From an uncultured Eisenbergiella sp. (lineage in GTDB: Bacteria > Bacillota > Clostridia > Lachnospirales > Lachnospiraceae), in the NCBI GenBank assembly GCA_947631815.1, contig CANRMT010000017.1:1-35496 (forward strand): a stretch of DNA of 35,496 nucleotides, written 5' to 3'. This document shows positions 7,555-15,896 of this stretch, piece after piece. Position 1 is the stretch's first letter. Every line of letters starts with the position of its first letter. The notes below the pieces were generated by a model. That model made no database searches. It saw nothing but the letters and a program-made list of their open reading frames with translations, and was not told where the DNA came from. Made by a program: the position numbers and the translations under genes.

Positions 7555-8403
7555 ATGCGGCGAAAGCTCTATGAGATCGTGGGCCGGACCCTCCTGTACG
7601 GATGCGCGGCGGTCACGGCCGGACTGCTCCTGTTTCTCGCGGGCTATATTCTTTTCCGGGGCATCGGCGGGATCAGCTGGCGGTTTTTGTCCACCGCGGA
7701 AAGCGTCATTCACGGAACGGTGGGCATTCTTCCGGCCATCAAAAATACGGTTTTTGTGATCCTGGTGTCTCTGGCAGCCGCGCTTCCGCTGGGCGTGGGG
7801 GCGGCGGTCTATCTCACCGAATACGCCCGGAACCGGCGGTTTGTGGCGGCGGTCGAGTTCGCCTCCGAGACGCTGGCGGGAATCCCGTCCATCATTTATG
7901 CGCTGGTCGGCGTCATTCTTTTCTGCACGGCGCTGAAGCTGCAAAAGACCTTGCTGGCCGGTTCCCTGACGCTGGCGATCATGATTTTGCCGACCATCAT
8001 ACGGTCCACGCAGGAGAGCCTGAAAACGGTGCCGGTTTCCTACCGGGAGGGCGCGCTGGGACTCGGAAGCGGGAAATGGCATATGATCCGCACGGTCGTG
8101 CTGCCGTCCTCCATCGACGGGATCGTCACGGGATGTATCCTCGCCGTGGGCCGTGTGGTGGGAGAAAGCGCGGTGCTGATGTATACCGCTGGGATGAGTA
8201 TGGCGATGCAGAGCTTTTCCATCGACCGGCTGGCGGGCGCGTCGGGCGCCACCCTCACGGTCGCGCTTTACCATTATGCCAAAGAAAACGCGGATTTCGC
8301 GGTCGCCTTTTCCATTGCGGCCATTCTGCTGATCCTCACGGTGATCATCAATTTTTCCGCGAGTTTTCTTGGCAGGAAACTGAAGGAGCTGACCTATGGC
8401 TGA
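7555..8403 (+). CDS. pstA: Phosphate ABC transporter permease PstA
   Basis: A 282-residue partner of PstC. It has six membrane segments, '[20 protein letters not shown]', and the coupling loop '[24 protein letters not shown]'. '[16 protein letters not shown]' is a conserved PstA region. It starts 1 nt after the pstC stop behind GAAGGA and overlaps pstB by 8 nt, so the pst genes are surely co-transcribed. Family call is firm from several motifs and position. Confidence 0.94.
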   Translation: MRRKLYEIVGRTLLYGCAAVTAGLLLFLAGYILFRGIGGISWRFLSTAESVIHGTVGILPAIKNTVFVILVSLAAALPLGVGAAVYLTEYARNRRFVAAVEFASETLAGIPSIIYALVGVILFCTALKLQKTLLAGSLTLAIMILPTIIRSTQESLKTVPVSYREGALGLGSGKWHMIRTVVLPSSIDGIVTGCILAVGRVVGESAVLMYTAGMSMAMQSFSIDRLAGASGATLTVALYHYAKENADFAVAFSIAAILLILTVIINFSASFLGRKLKELTYG

Positions 8404-9154
8404 AACGATCCTTTCCGCAAGAAACCTTGATTTTTATTACGGCGAAACGCACGCCCTGAAGGATATCTGCCTCGATATCCCCGAACACAATATCACGGCG
8501 CTCATCGGGCCGTCCGGCTGCGGAAAATCCACGTTCTTACGGACGATCAACCGGATGAACGATCTGATCGAGGGCGTAAGGGTGACCGGGTCGCTCACCT
8601 ATCGCGGTGCGGAGATCTATGCGCCCGACCGGGATGTGACGGAGCTTCGAAAGAATATCGGCATGGTCTTCCAGAAGCCGAACCCCTTCCCCATGTCCAT
8701 CTACGACAACGTGGCCTACGGCCCGCGCACCCACGGGATCCGCGCGAAGGCGAAGCTGGACGATATTGTGGAGCGGTCTCTGCGGGACGCGGCGATCTGG
8801 GACGAAGTAAAGGATCGGCTGAAAAAGAACGCGCTGGGGCTTTCCGGCGGACAGCAGCAGAGGCTCTGCATTGCCCGTGCCCTGGCGGTAAAGCCGGACG
8901 TCCTGCTGATGGATGAGTCCACCTCGGCGCTGGACCCGATCTCCACCTCCAGGATCGAGGATCTGGCGATGGAGCTGAAAAAAGACTATACCATCGTCAT
9001 CGTCACGCACAATATGCAGCAGGCGGTACGGATCTCGGACAGAACGGCCTTTTTCCTTCTGGGGGAGCTCATCGAGTTCGGGGATACGGAGAAAATGTTC
9101 TCCCAACCGGAGGACAGGCGCACGGAGGACTACATCACGGGGAGGTTTGGATGA
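8396..9154 (+). CDS. pstB: Phosphate ABC transporter ATP-binding protein PstB
   Basis: A 252-residue ATPase. Walker A GPSGCGKS lies at about residues 38-45, followed by the PstB-specific '[16 protein letters not shown]', the Q-loop '[21 protein letters not shown]', the signature 'LSGGQQQR', Walker B '[16 protein letters not shown]' and H-loop 'IVTHNMQQA'. The Walker B region reads DEST where most homologues have DEPT; the catalytic Glu is kept. C-terminal '[25 protein letters not shown]' is a classic PstB ending. The start overlaps pstA by 8 nt and the end overlaps phoU by 4 nt. Confidence 0.96.
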   Translation: MAETILSARNLDFYYGETHALKDICLDIPEHNITALIGPSGCGKSTFLRTINRMNDLIEGVRVTGSLTYRGAEIYAPDRDVTELRKNIGMVFQKPNPFPMSIYDNVAYGPRTHGIRAKAKLDDIVERSLRDAAIWDEVKDRLKKNALGLSGGQQQRLCIARALAVKPDVLLMDESTSALDPISTSRIEDLAMELKKDYTIVIVTHNMQQAVRISDRTAFFLLGELIEFGDTEKMFSQPEDRRTEDYITGRFG

Positions 9155-9810
9155 TGAGGACACGGTTTCACGAGCAGCTGAACGGGCTCAGTCAGGAGCT
9201 GATCAGGATGGGGGCGCTGTGCGAGGAGGTGATCTCCCTGGCGGTTTCCGCTCTCATCAGGAAGGACGATGCGCTGGCGGCGAAGATCGCGCCGCTGGAT
9301 CATGAGATCGATGAAAAGGAGCGGCAGATCGAATCGGTCTGTCTGCGGCTTTTGCTGCAGCAGCAGCCGGTGGCCAAAGACCTGCGGCAGATATCCGCTG
9401 CGTTAAAAATGGTAACGGATATGGAGCGGATCGGGGATCAGGCGGAGGATATCGCGGAAATCCTGCCTTTCTTGAATGGCAGGACGCTTCCCGAGCATAT
9501 AGAGATCCGGGAAATGGCGAAGGCGACGATCCGGATGGTGACGGACAGCGTGGACGCTTTTGTAAAACAGGATACCGCCATAGCGGAAGCGGTCATCGCT
9601 TCCGACGACATTGTGGACGATTATTTTATAGAGATCAAAAACAGCCTGATCTCTCTGATCGCGCAGAATCCCACCGAGGGAGAATATGCCCTTGACCTTT
9701 TGATGGTGGCGAAATATTTTGAGCGGATCGGAGATCATGCCGCGAACATTGCCGGTTGGGTGCTGTTCGCCGTCACCGGCGAGAAGGCCGCCCCGCAGGA
9801 TGCCGATTGA
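9151..9810 (+). CDS. phoU: Phosphate signalling regulator PhoU
   Basis: A 219-residue all-helical PhoU with its two repeats: '[20 protein letters not shown]' with '[34 protein letters not shown]' and '[14 protein letters not shown]', then the second repeat ending '[24 protein letters not shown]'. The E/D-xxxD metal-binding pattern is present in both repeats. PhoU links the Pst transporter to the phosphate-sensing kinase. It overlaps pstB by 4 nt. Its stop is followed at once by a -35 box and the 79-nt repeat, so the genes beyond may be partly uncoupled from the pst transcript. Confidence 0.95.
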   Translation: MMRTRFHEQLNGLSQELIRMGALCEEVISLAVSALIRKDDALAAKIAPLDHEIDEKERQIESVCLRLLLQQQPVAKDLRQISAALKMVTDMERIGDQAEDIAEILPFLNGRTLPEHIEIREMAKATIRMVTDSVDAFVKQDTAIAEAVIASDDIVDDYFIEIKNSLISLIAQNPTEGEYALDLLMVAKYFERIGDHAANIAGWVLFAVTGEKAAPQDAD

Positions 9811-9835
9811 AAAAGGTACGGAGAGTGGGTATAAT
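9807..9835 (+). promoter_or_regulatory. Internal promoter before phoP, -10 inside repeat element
   Basis: TTGAAA (9807-9812), a 17-bp spacer and TATAAT (9830-9835): a near-consensus SigA promoter. The -35 overlaps the phoU stop region and the -10 is the first half of a palindrome in the 79-nt repeat. It would let phoP-phoR be transcribed apart from the pst genes. Confidence 0.7.
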
Positions 9836-9917
9836 GACCATGAGGTCATGATACCGCGCCGACAGGCGCATAAAATCCGCCGGAGGCTCCATGTCCGGCA
9901 GGATAGGAATAATGACC
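9828..9917 (+). repeat. 79-nt multi-hairpin repeat element, copy 1
   Basis: About 78 nt from GGTATAATGACC (9828-9839) to a second, diverged GGAATAATGACC (9906-9917). Parts in order: a palindrome TATAATGACC-ATGA-GGTCATGATA, a hairpin GCGCC-GACA-GGCGC, then GCCGGA...TCCGGC. It is closely similar to the element at 35409-35496. It lies in the leader of the phoP-phoR transcript. Terminal duplication of the first block suggests a unit taken from, or able to form, a tandem array. Confidence 0.8.
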
Positions 9918-9938
9918 GCAGGGAAGGGAGTGTCTGCC

Positions 9939-10607
9939 ATGATCTTTTGCGTGGAGGATGACAGCGGGATCCGTGATCTGATGATATATACCTTAAATGC
10001 CGCGGGCTTTGAGGCAAAAGGCTTTCCGGACGGCGGATCGTTTTGGAAGGCGCTTGCCGTAAGCGAGCCGGAGCTGGTCCTTCTGGATATCATGCTCCCC
10101 GGTGAGGACGGCATCTGTATCCTGAAAAGGCTGCGGGCGGAGGGCCGCACGGTGCCGGTCATCATGGCCACGGCAAAGGGAACGGAATATGACAAGGTGA
10201 TCGGCCTTGACCTTGGGGCCGACGACTATCTGGCCAAGCCCTTTGGAATGATGGAGCTGGTGTCGCGGGTAAAGGCGCTCTTGAGACGCACGCGCCCGCC
10301 GGAGGAACGTGAGCTGCTCCGCCTCGGCGGAATCCAGATGGATACGGTACAGCATATCGTGCTGTCGGACGGAAAACGCGTAGAGCTCACCTTTAAGGAA
10401 TACGAGCTGCTGCGCAAATTCATGGAAAATCCCGGAAAGGCGTTCACGCGGGATCAGCTCCGCGCCACCGTCTGGGGTGACGAATATGCGAGCGAGACGC
10501 GCACCGTGGACGTGCATGTGGGAACGCTGCGTACAAAGCTGGGTCCGTGCGGCGCGCATATTAAGACCGTTCGCGGCGTCGGTTATCGTTTGGAGGCGGG
10601 AAAATGA
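9939..10607 (+). CDS. phoP: PhoP/PhoB-type response regulator
   Basis: A 222-residue OmpR-family regulator. The receiver has 'VEDD' at residues 5-8, D50 in 'LVLLDIMLPGEDG', T78 and K100 in 'YLAKPFG'. The C-terminal winged helix has 'ELTFKEYELLRKFMENPGKAFTRDQL', 'RTVDVHVGTLRTKL' and 'RGVGYRLEAGK'. Start chosen at 9939 (MIFCVEDD) because it begins the receiver fold and has AAGGGAG eight bases upstream; an in-frame ATG at 9891 would lie inside the repeat element. It overlaps the kinase gene by 4 nt. Position after phoU makes phosphate control its likely job, but the name rests on context. Confidence 0.88.
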   Translation: MIFCVEDDSGIRDLMIYTLNAAGFEAKGFPDGGSFWKALAVSEPELVLLDIMLPGEDGICILKRLRAEGRTVPVIMATAKGTEYDKVIGLDLGADDYLAKPFGMMELVSRVKALLRRTRPPEERELLRLGGIQMDTVQHIVLSDGKRVELTFKEYELLRKFMENPGKAFTRDQLRATVWGDEYASETRTVDVHVGTLRTKLGPCGAHIKTVRGVGYRLEAGK

Positions 10608-12283
10608 CAAAGCGGATTTTCAGATCGATCTGTCTTGCGGCGATCGCGGTTTTCCTCGCGTCCGCGGCGCTTTTTCTCTGTGTGCTGTACGATTATTTCG
10701 GAAATGTCCAGCGAAATCAGCTGAGGACGCAGACCGCGCTGGCGGCGCAGGGCGTTGAAAACGCCGGAGCGGACTATTTTGAAGGACTGGATACCAGGGG
10801 ATACCGCATTACATGGATCGATGCGGACGGCGACGTGCTTTTTGACAGCGAAGCCTCAACCGCTGAAATGGAAAACCATCTGGAACGGCAGGAGATCCGG
10901 GAAGCCATGGAGGCCGGATATGGGGAGAGCGCGCGCTATTCCGCCACCCTGATGGAGCGCACCCTGTACAGCGCCATGCGTCTGATGGACGGAACCGTGG
11001 TGCGCCTTTCCGTCGCGCAGAATACGCTGCTGACACTGCTGTTCGGAATGCTGCAGCCCATTGCTGTCATCATCGTTTTTGCCGCGGCATTTTCGTTCTT
11101 TTTGGCCTACCGGCTTTCCGGACATATTACGGAGCCCCTGAACCGTCTGAATCTGGACGATCCGCTGAACAACGAAGGTTATGATGAACTGTCGCCGCTT
11201 CTGCGCCGGATCGACGCTCAGCAGCAGCAGATCAGGCTTCAGGCCGACAGACTCAGGAAAAAGCAGGAGGAATTTGAGGCCGTCACGGAAAATATGGCGG
11301 AGGGGATCGTCGTCCTCAATACAAAGGGGACGGTCCTCAGCATCAACCATGCCGCGGCGCGGCTGTTCGATACCACGCGCGCCTGTATCGGGCGGCATAT
11401 GCTGTCTGTCAATCGGAGCATTGAAATATCCGATCTCCTTTCGGAAGCGGAAAAGGGCGTCCGGGCGGAAAAAATGATCGGCCTAAAAGGCAGAAAATAT
11501 CAACTGGGCGTCAGCCCCGTGTCGGAGGACGGAACCGTCAGCGGCGCGGTGCTTCTTGTGCTGGACGTGACGGAAAAAGAGCGGGCAGAGCAGATGCGCC
11601 GGGAGTTCACGGCGAATGTCTCCCACGAGCTGAAAACGCCGCTGCAGATCATCGCCGGTTCGGCGGAGCTTCTGTCCAACGGCATCGTCAGGGAAGAGGA
11701 CCGTATGGGATTCTATACCCGGATCCAGGGGGAGGCCCAGCGAATGATCCGGCTGGTAGAGGATATCATCCGTCTTTCCCGCCTGGATGAGGGCGCGGAC
11801 GATATGAAGCGGGAGGATGTCGATCTTTTTGTCCTGGCGGACGAAACCGTGAAATCCCTGCAGGCCGAGGCGGAGGGCGCGCATGTGACCGTGAGCCTTG
11901 CCGGAGAACCTGCGGTCGTGAACGGCGTTCCGCAGCTGCTGCAGAGTATCGTGCTGAATCTCTGCGACAACGCCGTCAAGTACAACCGTCCGAACGGAAC
12001 GGTCGCCGTGACCGTAAAAGCGGAAGACGGCGGCGTGATCCTCTCTGTGGCCGATACGGGGATCGGCATTCCGCCGGAGCATCAGGAGCGCATTTTCGAG
12101 CGGTTCTACCGGGTGGACAAGAGCCGGTCAAAGGAGCTTGGCGGCACGGGGCTGGGCCTGTCTATCGTCAAGCACGCCGCAAGACTGCATCATGCCAAAA
12201 TAGAGCTGCAGAGCGCTGAGGGGGAAGGGACGACAGTTACGGTCATTTTCCCGGAGACAAAAGAGATCCTCAAAGACATGTGA
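10604..12283 (+). CDS. phoR: PhoR-type sensor histidine kinase with PAS domain
   Basis: A 559-residue membrane kinase. Membrane segment 1 is at about residues 7-28, an extracellular region of about 110 residues follows, and segment 2 is near 'LLFGMLQPIAVIIVFAAAFSFFLAYRL'. Then come a linker, a PAS domain ('EAVTENMAEGIVVLNTKGTVLSINHAAARLF'), HisKA with H341 in 'NVSHELKTPLQIIAGSAELL', and the ATPase domain ('LNLCDNAVKYN', 'VADTGIGIPPEHQERIFERFYRVDKSRS', 'GGTGLGLSIVKH'). This is the usual PhoR layout in Firmicutes. It overlaps the regulator gene by 4 nt. The locus pst-phoU-phoPR fits control of phosphate uptake. Confidence 0.9.
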   Translation: MTKRIFRSICLAAIAVFLASAALFLCVLYDYFGNVQRNQLRTQTALAAQGVENAGADYFEGLDTRGYRITWIDADGDVLFDSEASTAEMENHLERQEIREAMEAGYGESARYSATLMERTLYSAMRLMDGTVVRLSVAQNTLLTLLFGMLQPIAVIIVFAAAFSFFLAYRLSGHITEPLNRLNLDDPLNNEGYDELSPLLRRIDAQQQQIRLQADRLRKKQEEFEAVTENMAEGIVVLNTKGTVLSINHAAARLFDTTRACIGRHMLSVNRSIEISDLLSEAEKGVRAEKMIGLKGRKYQLGVSPVSEDGTVSGAVLLVLDVTEKERAEQMRREFTANVSHELKTPLQIIAGSAELLSNGIVREEDRMGFYTRIQGEAQRMIRLVEDIIRLSRLDEGADDMKREDVDLFVLADETVKSLQAEAEGAHVTVSLAGEPAVVNGVPQLLQSIVLNLCDNAVKYNRPNGTVAVTVKAEDGGVILSVADTGIGIPPEHQERIFERFYRVDKSRSKELGGTGLGLSIVKHAARLHHAKIELQSAEGEGTTVTVIFPETKEILKDM

Positions 12284-12460
12284 CGTAAATCATTTCCGTT
12301 CCGGCTCCCGTTTCCGGCGGCCGGAACGTCATCGGGTGCAGGAGCTTCCTGCATCAGCCGATCCTGCAGTACAGCGGCGGGATCCGCAGCGCTGACCGTT
12401 CCCGGAGAACGGGCCGACTGTCATGGACAGTAACGGTGCGCCGCGCGGGGATCCCGCCGT
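12281..12460. other. Structured convergent gap: three nested hairpins
   Basis: About 190 nt between the convergent phoR and lipoprotein genes, with no supportable gene. Visible structures are GTTCCGGC (12298-12305) with GCCGGAAC (12320-12327); TGCAGGA-GCT-TCCTGCA (12337-12353), extended by ATCGG/CCGAT; and an outer pair CGGCGGGATCC (12375-12385) with GGATCCCGCCG (12449-12459) that encloses ACTGTC-ATG-GACAGT. No U-run follows, so these are not classic terminators, though they could act as such in both directions or be another structured repeat. Confidence 0.5.
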
Positions 12461-12474
12461 AGGAAAGATACCCG

Positions 12475-13041
12475 TCACTCCAGCACCGTCTTGCTGATCC
12501 ACTCGTAGATGCCGTCCGGCACTTCGCTTCCCTCCGGGTAGGTAAGTACGACGTCGCCCATGCTCTCCTCGCCTTTCAGCAGCACATGGTAGGTCACCGT
12601 GCCCTCCTCGACGTACTCCGTATAGTAGTTGCCGAAATCGTCATAGGCAAACTCCGCGCCATCCGGCAGGCCCCGGCGCACGCCGTCTCTCTGCGAATAT
12701 TCCTCTACGTCCGCGGGCAGAGGCACTCCGGCCGCCTCATAGGCATCCATGCCGAAGCGGACGCCGCGGATATGGAGATCGCCGTTTGTAAAATCGACGT
12801 AAGTCTGAGGAAGCGGTTCCTCAACGGAGCCAACATCCATCTCCCAGCCCGCAGGCAGATAATAGGTTCCCACGCCATCGGCCGCATACTCCTGCAGCTC
12901 TTCGGACGTCTCCCCATCCCCGGCGGCTTCTTCCCCGCTCTGGGAGGCCTCCGGCGCGGCAGTTTCCTTTTTCGTCCCTCCGCATCCGGCAAGCAGCGCC
13001 ATTCCCATGCAGAGCATCAGCAGTATCGTCAGTTTCTTCAT
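12475..13041 (-). CDS. Putative lipoprotein of unknown function
   Basis: About 188 residues. The signal peptide 'MKKLTILLMLCMGMALLAGC' ends in an LAGC lipobox, followed by a Glu/Ala-rich spacer (to about residue 50) and a globular part with 'YYLPAGWEMDVGSVEEPLPQTYVDF' and 'GVRRGLPDGAEFAYDDFGNYYTEYVEEGTVTYHVLL'. I do not recognise the family. ATG at 13041 is preferred: GGAGG lies seven bases upstream, whereas the ATG at 13047 is almost on top of that site and the longer frame to 13107 has no signal-like start. It lies downstream of the kinase gene on the same strand, so it may be part of that operon or have its own promoter in 13042-13135. Confidence 0.8.
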   Translation of the reverse strand: MKKLTILLMLCMGMALLAGCGGTKKETAAPEASQSGEEAAGDGETSEELQEYAADGVGTYYLPAGWEMDVGSVEEPLPQTYVDFTNGDLHIRGVRFGMDAYEAAGVPLPADVEEYSQRDGVRRGLPDGAEFAYDDFGNYYTEYVEEGTVTYHVLLKGEESMGDVVLTYPEGSEVPDGIYEWISKTVLE

Positions 13042-13135
13042 GTTCATTCCTCCGTTTTCTGATCCTATTTCTGCGGACAGCTCCGCCGGTCGGCGGACGA
13101 TACCCACAGATAATTTTATTTTAACAGAAAACGGC

Positions 13136-13162
13136 AGAAAATCGGTGTGCAGGTCTGCACAC
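13136..13162 (-). terminator. Palindrome after the kinase gene (terminator or operator)
   Basis: GTGTGCAG-GT-CTGCACAC (13145-13162) is a perfect 8-bp inverted repeat directly after the kinase stop codon. On the minus strand it is followed by CCGATTTTC, a short T-run, so a modest intrinsic terminator is likely. Its near-perfect symmetry also allows a protein-binding site upstream of the lipoprotein gene. Confidence 0.5.
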
Positions 13163-14527
13163 TTATGGCAGATTCTGCTCCAGCGCCCAGTTGAGGCACG
13201 ACAGAATCGAGATCAGGCAGCCGTCCATATTTCTTTCGTCGCCCTCCACCGTATAAATGTAGAGTTCCCCGTGGCGCACGGTTCCGTCCTCCTCCGTCCA
13301 CGAATACTCGATATCGCGCCGGATCCGCCGGGAGATTTCTTTTGCACAGTCCGCATAGCTTCCCAGACGCTTCAACGGCAGCCCATCCGCGTAGGCCAGG
13401 CAGTCGGCGACGAACTCATATCCTTCCCGACTCGACTGATAGGCGGACAGCTCCTCCCCCTCCAGTCCCTGCGTATCGATCGTCTCGACCGGGGCAAGCG
13501 CCTCATTCTCGCTCAGCTTTCGCACCAGCTCCTCGCAGCGCTCTGCAAGACCGCCGTAATCCTCCGCCCACATCCGATCCACGATCGCGTCCACGTCCTC
13601 CTGATACGTATACGGGTTCCAGTCCACCGGTTCGACCGCCTCACTCTGCGCCGCCAGCTCCAGGCGCAGCCTGTGGTTCTCCAGCCCGAGCCGCACGGCC
13701 AGCAGGCAGAAGACTCCCAGCAGGAGCGCAATGCACACGCGGCCTGCATCCCATGTCCGCCCCTGATCCCGTGCGATTCTCTGCAGATCCTTCTCCAGAT
13801 GCTCCACATCCGCATAGCGCCCGGCCGGGTCGTAGGCACAGCAGCGTTCGATCACTTTCTTCAGATGCTTTTGCTCCTTCGTCTGCAAAAGCGGCATGTC
13901 CTCCCCGTCACAGCTTCCGGCCGCCATATAGAGAAGCACTTTCCCGAGCGCGTAGATATCCGTCCGCTGATCCGTCTGCCCATAACCGAACTGCTCCGGC
14001 GCCGCATAGCCGCGGGTGCCGAGGCGCACCGTATCTGTTTCCTGCCCCGGCTTATACTGCCTCGCGGACTCAAAATCGATCAGGCGGATTCTCCCGGTTC
14101 CGGTGACCACGATATTTTCCGGCTTTAAGTCCCGGTGGATCACCGGCGGCGTCTGATGGTGGAACACGGCCGCCTTCCGGCAGATCCGGATCCCCAGCCG
14201 GGCGGTCTCACAGGCATCCAGCGGGCCCTCGCGTTCGATCAGTTCCCCGAGCGTCGCGCCCTCGACGTAATCCCGCAGCAGACATCCTTCCTCACTATTC
14301 TTTTGAAACTCCACGGTGCCAAATTCCGCCTGCCCGCGCAGGAACTCATATTCCTTCTCCAGAAGTATGGCCTGTTCCCCGCGTCCCCGCTTCAGCACAA
14401 AGCGCGCGCCGTCCGTCCGCCGTTCCAGAAGGCAGGTCTTTCTTTTCGGCGTCTTTTTTAAGCATCTTTGCACGCGGTAAAGACTGTCCCAATCGCCATA
14501 TCCGATCTGTTGTTCCATCTTCCTCAC
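13163..14527 (-). CDS. Membrane-anchored Hanks-type Ser/Thr protein kinase, DFE variant
   Basis: 454 residues. The N-terminal kinase domain has the Lys at about 46 ('ARFVLKRG'), a helix-C Glu region, catalytic loop 'VIHRDLKPENIVV' (HRD at 131-133), 'IRLIDFESARQY' in place of DFG, activation segment 'LGTRGYAAPEQFGY' and 'TDIYALGKVLLYM'. The N-terminal glycine-rich loop is not recognisable. One membrane segment (about 264-282) links it to a C-terminal region of about 170 residues with no PASTA repeats and no family I recognise; its polarity suggests it is outside the cell. It overlaps the upstream HTH gene by 4 nt. The listed start is a GTG; an ATG at 14518 (MEQQIGYGDW) is equally possible. Substrates are unknown. 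Confidence 0.88.
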   Translation of the reverse strand: MRKMEQQIGYGDWDSLYRVQRCLKKTPKRKTCLLERRTDGARFVLKRGRGEQAILLEKEYEFLRGQAEFGTVEFQKNSEEGCLLRDYVEGATLGELIEREGPLDACETARLGIRICRKAAVFHHQTPPVIHRDLKPENIVVTGTGRIRLIDFESARQYKPGQETDTVRLGTRGYAAPEQFGYGQTDQRTDIYALGKVLLYMAAGSCDGEDMPLLQTKEQKHLKKVIERCCAYDPAGRYADVEHLEKDLQRIARDQGRTWDAGRVCIALLLGVFCLLAVRLGLENHRLRLELAAQSEAVEPVDWNPYTYQEDVDAIVDRMWAEDYGGLAERCEELVRKLSENEALAPVETIDTQGLEGEELSAYQSSREGYEFVADCLAYADGLPLKRLGSYADCAKEISRRIRRDIEYSWTEEDGTVRHGELYIYTVEGDERNMDGCLISILSCLNWALEQNLP

Positions 14528-14922
14528 AGCCTTTCCATCAGCTCGTCAAACTGCGAAAGCGGCAGCCGCTTCTCAATAGCGAAGATCGCCGCCGCGTCCT
14601 CGCGGATGCGTGGGTAGAGGATCTCCTTCCTGCCGATCTTCAGCAGGCGGTTCGTCTCCTCCAGTCCCAGCCCCAGCAGGATCGCCAGCCGGATCAGCAG
14701 CGTCCTCGTCGGCTTCCGCGTGCCGTTGAACAGCTGATAGCCGTAGGTCCGCTCCAGCCCCAGGCTGCGGATCGCATCCTTCGTCTCCATCCGGTGCTCC
14801 GCCAGCAGGTCGTTCAGATAAATGGAAACAGACGGACAGCTGTATTCCCGCTGCTCCAGAAAGGACAGGGCGTTTATCTTCTGTTCCTTAATCTGCTGAA
14901 TCAGTTCTTCCGTGTTTTTCAT
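14524..14922 (-). CDS. Small HTH (XRE-like) protein paired with the kinase
   Basis: 132 residues. The middle 'YLNDLLAEHRMETKDAIRSLGLERTYGYQLFNGTRKPTRTLLIRLAILLGLGLEETNRLLK' follows the XRE/Cro helix-turn-helix pattern (scaffold helix, turn, recognition helix, 'GTRKPTRTLLIRLA', then the fifth helix). The C-terminal 'ILYPRIREDAAAIFAIEKRLPLSQFDELMERL' resembles the tail seen after such domains in some Clostridia. Shine-Dalgarno AGGAAG lies about eight bases before the ATG, with a strong promoter upstream. The 4-nt overlap with the kinase gene suggests a functional pair: the kinase may phosphorylate this protein, or it may repress the operon. Both ideas are inference. Confidence 0.8.
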   Translation of the reverse strand: MKNTEELIQQIKEQKINALSFLEQREYSCPSVSIYLNDLLAEHRMETKDAIRSLGLERTYGYQLFNGTRKPTRTLLIRLAILLGLGLEETNRLLKIGRKEILYPRIREDAAAIFAIEKRLPLSQFDELMERL

Positions 14923-14968
14923 TCAGAATCTTCCTCCCTCTCCCGCTGATTTTTTCATTCTGCACCAT

Positions 14969-14997
14969 ATACTATCAAAAAACGAAAAAGAGTTCAA
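14969..14997 (-). promoter_or_regulatory. SigA promoter of the HTH-kinase operon
   Basis: On the minus strand TTGAAC (14997-14992), a 17-bp spacer rich in T, and TAGTAT (14974-14969), about 47 nt before the start codon of the HTH gene. Confidence 0.65.
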
Positions 14998-15113
14998 GCG
15001 CATGATGCCCAGCATCTTATCGATGTAGGCCAGCATATAAAAGTTTTCATGGCAATGGCAGTAAAACGCGCTGCGTTTGATCCCGCTGAAAAAAGTCAGT
15101 TGCATTTGCTCGG

Positions 15114-15142
15114 TTGAAAACATGGGGTGTTTTTGATATACT
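15114..15142 (+). promoter_or_regulatory. SigA promoter of the AT-rich phosphatase gene
   Basis: TTGAAA (15114-15119), 17-bp spacer, TATACT (15137-15142), with an extended -10 TG at 15134-15135. It lies 34 nt before the start codon; an AGAGG ribosome site follows at 15163-15167. Divergent from the HTH-kinase promoter. Confidence 0.75.
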
Positions 15143-15175
15143 CAAAGAGAAGCCGACGTTTCAGAGGATAATACA

Positions 15176-15856
15176 ATGCAGCGATATAACTGGGATCATA
15201 CCTTTAATACAAGGGATTTGGGATATACGCCAACGGCAGGCAAGAACAGTGTTAAACCGCAAAGATTTATTCGCAGCGATGCTCCGCTTATTGTAAATGA
15301 TGATGTGAAAGAATTTTTGATAAGGCATAATATAAGAACGGTTATCGATCTGAGGAATGAAAAAATTGCCGACATGAGCCCTAATGCCTTTGTATCTGAC
15401 AGCAGATTTACTTGCTGTAACTATCCTTTATCCATCAATGCCAAAGTCCCGAATTCAGAGAATGACGTTATTGAGAACTACTGTCGCATGCTTGAGAATG
15501 ATAAAGCCATTGCAGATATTTTTGGAACGATGGCAAACTCTGCCGGAGGTATATTATTTCATTGCCAGGAGGGTAAAGACAGAACGGGAGTCATTTCTGC
15601 ATTATTGCTTTTGTTGGCAGGGGTATCGGATGTTGATATATATGCAGATTACGAAATATCAAACATTTATCTGTATGAGATGATTCAAACAGCGAAAGGC
15701 ATTCTCCCTGATCATTTATTGTATTTGAATACTGAATATATAGCGAATACGTTAAAATACTTAAGAGAAAAGTATAAAACTGTTGAAAACTATCTGCTGT
15801 TGAAGGGAGTTTCTGAAATAGAAATACATAAATTAAGAAGCAAACTGTTGGATTAA
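15176..15856 (+). CDS. Tyrosine-protein phosphatase (Y_phosphatase3 type), AT-rich
   Basis: 226 residues. The P-loop 'FHCQEGKDRTGVISALLL' has catalytic Cys130 and Arg136, and the N-terminal 'NTRDLGYTPTAG...RFIRSDAP' and 'IRTVIDLRNEKI' are family landmarks of the bacterial PTP/lipid-phosphatase group (LipA/IphP-like). No signal peptide, so it is cytoplasmic unless exported by other means. Base composition is clearly different: A/T-ending codons such as ATA, TTA and AGA dominate, against G/C-ending codons in every neighbour. It has its own strong promoter and a weak terminator. This points to recent acquisition. Substrate (phosphotyrosine protein or phosphoinositide) cannot be told. It lies beside a Ser/Thr kinase operon, but no link is shown. 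Confidence 0.9.
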   Translation: MQRYNWDHTFNTRDLGYTPTAGKNSVKPQRFIRSDAPLIVNDDVKEFLIRHNIRTVIDLRNEKIADMSPNAFVSDSRFTCCNYPLSINAKVPNSENDVIENYCRMLENDKAIADIFGTMANSAGGILFHCQEGKDRTGVISALLLLLAGVSDVDIYADYEISNIYLYEMIQTAKGILPDHLLYLNTEYIANTLKYLREKYKTVENYLLLKGVSEIEIHKLRSKLLD

Positions 15857-15896
15857 ATGAATTCCCGCTGTGCGCCCGGCAAAGAGCGATCAACCT

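Noticed and set aside
14923-15123. 66-codon minus-strand frame before the HTH gene
   Set aside because: It covers the HTH operon promoter (14969-14997), has no good ribosome site and matches nothing I know. A decayed gene fragment in this region is possible but unsupported.
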